A DNA stretch of 64,000 nt, taken from positions 1-64,000 of the forward strand of contig CAMRAC010000003.1 of NCBI GenBank assembly GCA_947039955.1, read 5' to 3'. Source of the stretch: an uncultured Mycoplasma sp. (GTDB lineage: Bacteria > Bacillota_I > Bacilli_A > Mycoplasmatales > Metamycoplasmataceae). The notes under the pieces are model-generated. The model was not told where the DNA came from. It ran no database searches and was given only the letters and a program-made list of their open reading frames with translations. Position numbers and translations under genes: made by a program. Below are positions 56,930 to 64,000 of the stretch, piece after piece; within the stretch, counting starts at the first letter, position 1; each line of letters starts with the position of its first letter.

Positions 56930-56953
56930 AAATGAACAAAATTTTGTTCATTT
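56930..56953 (+). terminator. rpmF terminator
   Basis: AAATGAACAAAA TTTTGTTCATTT, a perfect 24-base palindrome followed by further T residues. Confidence 0.8.
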
Positions 56954-57026
56954 TTTTTATGCGGAAAAACACATCTAAATATTATAAAAAATTACACATA
57001 TTTTAAACATAATTTCTAGATATATG

Positions 57027-57058
57027 TATAATATGGAAGATAGTGGTAAGGAGTGGTA
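57027..57058 (+). promoter_or_regulatory. mraZ promoter and triple MraZ-box operator
   Basis: TATAAT at 57027-57032 is followed by TGG at 57034, 57044 and 57054, exactly ten bases apart (tggaa, tggta, tggta). MraZ of other bacteria represses its own operon by binding TGG-containing repeats spaced ten bases apart, so this is very likely the MraZ operator. The last box overlaps the AAGGAG ribosome-binding site. Confidence 0.7.
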
Positions 57059-57059
57059 A

Positions 57060-57503
57060 ATGTTTTTAGGTACTTATATGAGAAATATTGACTCTAAAAA
57101 TAGAGCCATTATACCTCCAAAATTGAGAGAAGAACTTGGTCCAATTTTTTACATCACCTTTGGTGCTGATAAAAATCTTGAACTAAGATCTAAAACACAA
57201 TTTGAGGATTTTGCTCAGAGAATTCAATCAAATAACGCTATAGATCCTTTAATTAAGAAATATAACCGTTATATATTGGGTAATACTGTCGAAGTAGAAC
57301 TTGATAAAATTGGTAGATTCACAATTACCGAACAACACCTAGTTCCTGCCGCTATCAAAAACGAAGTTGTATTCGTTGGAGTTGGGTCACATGTTGAAAT
57401 GTGATCTAGCGAAAATTATACAAAATCACAAACAGATTTCGAAGATGAAGATTACTTATCAAGTCTTACAACAGAAATGTATAAGAAAGGTATTAAATTA
57501 TAA
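57060..57503 (+). CDS. mraZ: Transcriptional regulator MraZ
   Basis: 147 residues including a TGA-coded Trp. Two AbrB-like halves: MFLGTYMRNIDSKNRAIIPPKLREEL and RYILGNTVEVELDKIGRFTITEQ, each with the DxKNR/DxIGR DNA-binding motif. MraZ forms ring oligomers and controls the dcw (division) operon, in Mollicutes and elsewhere. First gene of mraZ-rsmH-FtsA-like-ftsZ; its stop overlaps the rsmH ATG by one base. Confidence 0.94.
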
Positions 57504-58399
57504 TGGAGCATATTCCGGTTTTACTAAATGAAGTCATTGAGGCTTTGGATATTAAAAAAGATGGAATATATCTAGATTTAACACTTGGAAGAGCAGGACA
57601 TTCAAGAGAAATCTTGAAGCGAATTCCTCAAGGTAAGCTTGTCGCTTTTGACAAAGATATAAACGCTATTATAAAATCTAATAGTTATCTTTTGGAAGTT
57701 GGCAGCAATTTCGAGCTAGTGCATTCAGACTTTATAAACATAAAGAATACATTAGATAAACTTGGAATAAAATCTGTAGATGGAATTCTTGTAGACTTGG
57801 GAATATCTTCTCCACAAATCGATGATAAAAATCGCGGATTCTCTTATTCAAAAGATGCGCGTCTCGATATGAGAATGGATCAGAGCCAAGAATTAGATGC
57901 AAGTGTGATTGTGAATAATTATTCTGAAGATGAGTTAGTTGATATTTTTAGAAATAACGCAGATGTAAAATTGCCAAAAGCAATAGCGAATGCCATTATA
58001 GAAAATCGACCGATAAATACGACTGAAGAATTAGTGAATGTCATACGTGATAGTTTACCAGCGAAGATTGTAAGGTTAAAGAATCCGGCAAAAGCCGTTT
58101 TCCAAGCCTTAAGGATTGCGGTAAATAATGAATTGGAATCACTCAAAGTCCTTCTAGACACTTCGGTAGAATTCTTGAAGAAAGATTCGACATTAGCAAT
58201 AATATCGTTTCATTCTATAGAAGACAGAATTGTGAAAAAGTTTTTTGGCGACCTTACCAAAGACAAAATCGACCATAAAATTCCTATTCAAGAAGAAAAA
58301 GATTGGTCAGTGAAAACGTATTCACCTAAAAAATCTGAAGTAGATTTAAATAATCGTGCTCGAAGTGCAAAACTTAGAGTACTCAAAAAAATAAAATAG
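57503..58399 (+). CDS. rsmH: 16S rRNA (cytosine-N4)-methyltransferase RsmH (MraW)
   Basis: 298 residues. EHIPVLLNEVIEALDIKKDGIYLDLTLGRAGHSREIL (SAM-binding motif I), GILVDLGISSPQIDDKNRGFSYSKDARLDMRMD, and SFHSIEDRIVKKFF are hallmarks. Methylates N4 of C1402 in 16S rRNA. Many TGG-free stretches. Co-translated with mraZ. Confidence 0.95.
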   Translation: MEHIPVLLNEVIEALDIKKDGIYLDLTLGRAGHSREILKRIPQGKLVAFDKDINAIIKSNSYLLEVGSNFELVHSDFINIKNTLDKLGIKSVDGILVDLGISSPQIDDKNRGFSYSKDARLDMRMDQSQELDASVIVNNYSEDELVDIFRNNADVKLPKAIANAIIENRPINTTEELVNVIRDSLPAKIVRLKNPAKAVFQALRIAVNNELESLKVLLDTSVEFLKKDSTLAIISFHSIEDRIVKKFFGDLTKDKIDHKIPIQEEKDWSVKTYSPKKSEVDLNNRARSAKLRVLKKIK

Positions 58400-58417
58400 A
58401 AATGGAAAATAACAAAC

Positions 58418-59644
58418 ATGGAAAAAGACATCTTAGTTTTAATGAAAATATCAAATAAAGAATTATCAATGACTGCAATTGAAAAATTTGGTTCAACTCA
58501 AGTTGAAATCTTTTCGGATAATGATATCCCAATAGACGCAGCAACATCGATTGAATTCATTAAAAAATCAATTAAAGAAATTGAAAAGCTTGTTTTGGCA
58601 AAGATTACTGAAGTTTCAATCATTTATGATGCAACTTCTTTAGCTAAGATTAAACAAAAACTTGTTAGTGAAAACATTTCTAATTTAGATAATGAAGAAA
58701 TAAGTCAAAAACACTTTGATAACGCTCTAAAGAAAGTTAATGATTACTATGTGAATAGCGATTCGCAAGATGACGTTCCCATATTATTCCAACCTTTTCA
58801 ATTTAATGTAACTGATGAAAATGATAAAGTGAAAACATATTATGAACTGCCAATAGGTAAAAAGGCTAAAAAAATAGAAACACTATTTTCAGTTACAACC
58901 TTGACCAAAAATCACTACAATAGTGCTTTAAACATTTGTAAGAAAGCGGGCTTGAAAATATCGCAAATATATTCAAGTTCAAATGTAAGTCCATACATAT
59001 TAGAAACTGATCAAAGAAAAAATGTATCTATCACAATGCAAGTCGAGAAATATTATTCTAACTTAATTATTACTAATAATGGAGTTACAGTTGTTACAAA
59101 GAACTTAAAGTACACATTTGAAGATTTATGTTTAAAAGTTGCAACAGAATTTAAAGTTTCTAAGAAACTAGTTTATGAATTGATTGCTAATGAAGGAATT
59201 ATTACTCGTGATAATGAAAAGTTAAATAGAATTATTTTTCACAAAAAGAATATGCATATTAAAGCTTATCAATTGACCGCTATACTGAAATCATTTATAA
59301 AAACATTACTTGAAGAAGTGGATGAATTTATAAAAACTAAGCACCAATCTCTAAAAGCCTACACTCTAAATGTAATAGGAAGAATTGAAGGAATTGACGA
59401 AATGGAAGAATACTTCAAAACTATTCTACCCAATAATGTAATTCGTATTAACAACAGACCTATCAATTACCTACTGTTAAACTATAACAATAGACCAATA
59501 TTTGGGTTAACTAAATTATTGGAAAACATAAGTAAAACAAAAAACACTCAAGAAATTATTGCTAATACAAAACCTAACATTGTTACTCAAAAGGGTTGGA
59601 TGAAACCCCTATACAAAAAAAATATTTCATCCGTAACTAAATAA
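58418..59644 (+). CDS. Divergent FtsA-like protein (MG223-type)
   Basis: 408 residues between rsmH and ftsZ, the place of FtsA in other bacteria and of MG223 (of similar length) in Mycoplasma genitalium. Sequence similarity to FtsA is faint: the beta-alpha-beta pattern (ILVLMKISNKELSMTAIEKF; VSITMQVEKYYSNLIITNNGVTVVTKNL) suggests an actin/ASKHA fold, but the usual phosphate-1 motif (GxDxGTxK) reads LMKISNKEL, so nucleotide binding may be lost. Inferred role: FtsZ partner at the membrane. No amphipathic C-terminal helix is obvious. Confidence 0.65.
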   Translation: MEKDILVLMKISNKELSMTAIEKFGSTQVEIFSDNDIPIDAATSIEFIKKSIKEIEKLVLAKITEVSIIYDATSLAKIKQKLVSENISNLDNEEISQKHFDNALKKVNDYYVNSDSQDDVPILFQPFQFNVTDENDKVKTYYELPIGKKAKKIETLFSVTTLTKNHYNSALNICKKAGLKISQIYSSSNVSPYILETDQRKNVSITMQVEKYYSNLIITNNGVTVVTKNLKYTFEDLCLKVATEFKVSKKLVYELIANEGIITRDNEKLNRIIFHKKNMHIKAYQLTAILKSFIKTLLEEVDEFIKTKHQSLKAYTLNVIGRIEGIDEMEEYFKTILPNNVIRINNRPINYLLLNYNNRPIFGLTKLLENISKTKNTQEIIANTKPNIVTQKGWMKPLYKKNISSVTK

Positions 59645-59661
59645 AAAGGAAATGATAAATT

Positions 59662-60792
59662 ATGATTAATGCTAAAATAAAAACCCCACTAGTTGACATA
59701 AAAGTCATTGGGGTTGGTGGTTGTGGAACTAATTCAGTAGCCAAAATGGTCAGCGATGACTTTGATGGTGTACAGTTTATTTTTGCAAACACCGATAAAC
59801 AAGCATTAGACACAATAAACTCTGAAAACACTATTTATTTAGGTAGCGAAATAAACAGTGGAATGGGGGCTGGTGCTAATCCCGAAATCGGGAAAAGCGC
59901 TGCCATAGCTTCTGAGGAACAAATTAGAAATAAAATTATTGGTAGTAAATTATTAATCATCACAGCAGGAATGGGTGGAGGTACCGGAACGGGTGCTTCT
60001 CCAATTATTGCAAAGATAGCAAAAGACATGGGAATATTGACAATAGCAATTGTTACTACTCCTTTTAATTTTGAAGGAAAGAAACGTGAAGTTAATTCTC
60101 TAGGTGGAATTGAAGAACTTAGAAAAACAGTAGACTCATTGATAATTGTTTCAAATAACAAATTATTAGAAAATTATTCGGAAATCTCTTTTGAAGATTC
60201 CTTTACTATGGGAGACAAAATTTTAAAGAGCACAGTCCAAATACTAACAGATATAATTTTAAAACCATCATATATTAATCTTGATTTTGCAGATGTTTGC
60301 TCAGTGATTAAAGATAAAGAAAATGCATATATCTGACAAGGGAAAGCTACTGGAAAGAATAAAGCTGAAAAAGCTGTAATGAAAGCCATTAACTCAAACA
60401 TGTTAGAAAATTCAATTACTGATTCCACCGATGCCATTGTTAACATCACTGGTGGAAGTGACATTTCATTAAAAGAAGCAAATTTCATTATGACAAAGAT
60501 CAAAGAGGAAACAAATGAAAATATCAATATTATTTTTGGTATTAGAAAAGATGAAAGTATTAGGAATGAAATTCATGTTTCAATAATTGCCACTTCAGGT
60601 AAAGTGGATTCGAAACCCATAGAACCTAAAAGTGAAAAATCATTAAACATATTTGGTCGTAGCACAAAACATAAAAAACACGAAGAAGAAGAATTTGATC
60701 AAGAATTCGTACCAAAGAATGTCAACGTACAAGACGATTCCTTTAAGATAATAGATGATGAAGATGATGAGATTCCATTCTTTCTAAAATAA
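59662..60792 (+). CDS. ftsZ: Cell division protein FtsZ
   Basis: 376 residues, joined across a TGA (YIWQGKA). Tubulin signature GGGTGTGASP, IGVGGCGTNSVAKM at the nucleotide site, NTDKQAL, and the T7-loop region LDFADVCSVI are clear. After the GTPase core comes a linker (FGRSTKHKKHEEEEFDQ) and an acidic tail ending DDEIPFFLK, the partner-binding peptide. Last gene of the dcw remnant; a strong terminator follows. Confidence 0.95.
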
Positions 60793-60866
60793 TAAATTTC
60801 TAAATTGATGTTTCGAAAATTAAAAATTTAAATTTAAAAAGATAATATTTTATAAAAACTTATCAA

Positions 60867-60888
60867 AATAACCCTGCAAGGGGTTATT
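60867..60888 (+). terminator. Terminator of the division operon
   Basis: AATAACCC TGCAAG GGGTTATT, an 8-bp GC-containing stem followed by TTTTTTATTTTT. Confidence 0.85.
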
Positions 60889-60946
60889 TTTTATTTTTAA
60901 TTATTAAATCAACTATAATTAAAAATAAGTAAAAGAAAAGGGGATT

Positions 60947-61717
60947 ATGAAAGATAATTGAGTTAAAAATTCTCTAGGTTATGAGTCTGGAATTGAAATA
61001 TATCAAGATAAGACAATGTTTAATTATTCCGTTGATACAATTCTTTTAGGTAACTTCGTTACAATAAATCATAAAACCAGAAATGTTCTAGAAATCGGAG
61101 CAAATAATGGAGCTTTGAGTATCTTCGTTTCTGAGAGAAGTAGTAAGATTAAAATTGATGCAGTTGAAATTCAATCCAAGGCAGTTGAGCTTGCAAAAGT
61201 AAATGTGGAAATGAATAACAAAGAAGATCAAATTATTGTTATTAACAAAGATTTTAATATATATGCTAAAGAATATGCTAAAAAACAAGGTTCCAAATAT
61301 GACTTAATTATATGTAACCCTCCTTTTTATAAAGTTGAAACAAAACCCAAAAGAGATGTCACTGAAGAGATGTTGATTGCTACACATGAGTTCAAATTAA
61401 ATCTTGAACAAATATTTGAGGGTAGTTCTAAGATAATTGAACAAAAGGGTGCTATAGCTTTAGTTATTCCACCAGAAAGACTTGTTGATATCTTTGTGGC
61501 AATGAGAAAATATAACTTTGAACCAAAGAGAGTTAAAATGATTCATCCAAGAGAAACACAAAAACCAAACTTAGTTTTAGTTGAAGCAAGATTCCAAGCA
61601 GGATGAGGAACTAACTTTGAAGAAAATATATATCTACATCCAGAAGATAAAAGTGTTCATAAATACACGGATGAAGTATTCAAAATTTACAAACCAATAA
61701 AATTAAAAGAGGAATAA
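60947..61717 (+). CDS. trmN6: Adenine-N6 methyltransferase, TrmN6 family
   Basis: 256 residues, from the ATG at 60947 (MKDNWVKNSLGYESG), with TGA as Trp; the ORF track starts at an internal ATG. SAM motif NVLEIGANNGALSIFVSER and catalytic IICNPPFY (the NPPF motif) are present. The family methylates N6 of A37 in tRNA1-Val. Stop codon directly abuts the metG ATG, so the two are co-translated. Confidence 0.85.
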
Positions 61718-63262
<1,545 letters not shown>

Positions 63263-63267
63263 AATAG

Positions 63268-63273
63268 TATAAT
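63268..63273 (+). promoter_or_regulatory. -10 box, leaderless layout, for the zincin-like gene
   Basis: TATAAT, six bases (gatttt), then the ATG at 63280. No Shine-Dalgarno. Confidence 0.6.
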
Positions 63274-63279
63274 GATTTT

Positions 63280-64000
63280 ATGAAAAAAAATGCAATACCA
63301 GCAATTAAAATTGCCTTATTTGGATTAGGATTGGTTACAGTCGGTCTCGCCACCTGACTTACCACTTCTTTTATCTTAAATAATAACAGCGATAATGCAG
63401 CAGATGAAGTCATAGATAAAAACAATAAAGAAATTGTATTTTTAGAGAAATCTGCTGACGTTCCAGTAAAACTTGTGGAACACGAAACTAATGGTTCATT
63501 CTTCTTTGGTGTAGCGGGATTGAAAATTCTAAATGAAAGAATAAAAACTGACTTACAATTCGGACCAGAAATTGAAGACTTGAAAACAATTACTATCAAC
63601 AATTTATCAAAGTTAGAAAGTAATGTTAATGGGCAATACAATCCTTTTACTCAAGAAATTTCAATATCTATTTCTAACTTAATACCTAATTTTCAAAACA
63701 TTCCTTCAGATGAAAAAGTGGAATTAATTTTTCAAACTATTTTTCATGAATATGCACACCACTTTGCCAATGTATATATAACGAGTATTGCTACAAATGA
63801 TGTTAGAAATTCAAAAAAACTATTCACATTAAGTCGCGATAGAAGTGTGCACAAAAATATTTCTAAAAAATTTCTTGAAGCGTTTGAAAAGTCACTACAT
63901 TATAGCGACAATGAAACTAACAACTTATTGAGTCAAAATAGGAATCAAATATCTAACCTAACAACAGCTCGAAAACTTTATGAAGCATCTAATAGTGCTA
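63280..64000 (+). CDS. Secreted or membrane-anchored zincin-like protein (3' end outside window)
   Basis: At least 240 residues. MKKNAIPAIKIALFGLGLVTVGLATWLTTSFIL is an uncleaved signal anchor, so the rest should be outside the membrane. TIFHEYAHHFANVY contains HExxH, the zinc-binding site of a metallopeptidase, with conserved flanking residues. The nearest parallel is a mycoplasma surface protease-type protein, but no named family is recognised. The frame continues past the window edge with no stop. Confidence 0.7.

Overview
The window reads as chromosomal DNA of a Mollicute (Mycoplasma-type) bacterium. It is AT-rich and densely coded, and UGA is read as tryptophan throughout. Ribosomal proteins S7, S8 and S14 reach their usual C-termini (FAHFRW, VLAYVW, KKASW) only if TGA is Trp, and secY, rplB, pheS, ileS, metG and ftsZ are cut into pieces in the ORF track by in-frame TGA alone. 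I therefore joined ORF-track pieces across TGA and ended genes only at TAA or TAG. I cannot name the species from sequence alone.

Layout: (a) 1-6437, minus: a giant, internally repetitive surface lipoprotein whose 3' end lies outside the window, followed by about 0.95 kb of non-coding or decayed sequence. (b) 7391-9120, plus: an ABC-2 type permease and its ATPase. (c) 9175-11546, minus: a BspA-like leucine-rich-repeat lipoprotein and, upstream of it, the wreck of a tandem paralogue. Each has its own copy of the same terminator. (d) 11674-26881, minus: the S10-spc-alpha ribosomal supercluster from rpsJ to rplQ, with secY, adk, map, infA and rpoA; rpmD (L30) is absent. (e) 27069-27401: a small membrane protein missed by the ORF track. 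(f) 27.5-32.4 kb, minus: a 16S-23S rRNA operon with no tRNA in the spacer and no 5S, with matching processing stems. (g) 32.6-39.5 kb, minus: YmdB-like phosphodiesterase, recA, cinA C-domain, pheT, pheS, a YgjP-type metallopeptidase and a NERD-domain membrane protein. (h) rpsT on plus. (i) 39.9-46.2 kb, minus: an ABC-2 ATPase/permease pair and a heterodimeric ABC exporter. (j) ileS (minus) and a degenerate dprA (plus). (k) fusA-rpsG-rpsL (str operon), a membrane protein with a SAP/Rho_N-like tail, and rluD, all minus. (l) 55.4 kb: a 53-residue cysteine-rich protein with a strong hairpin leader. (m) tmcAL (minus), rpmF (plus), then the dcw remnant mraZ-rsmH-FtsA-like-ftsZ, a tRNA/DNA adenine-N6 methyltransferase family gene, metG and a secreted zincin-like protein that runs off the window.

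Most of the window is core translation machinery in long co-oriented operons, with TAATG stop/start overlaps. The accessory or less explained parts are the two repetitive lipoprotein loci, the small Cys-rich gene with its 5' stem-loop, the membrane protein with a nucleic-acid-binding-like tail, the modified tails on L3, L4, L23, L29 and S5, and a recurring promoter layout (TATAAT, six bases, ATG) that predicts leaderless mRNAs for at least five genes.
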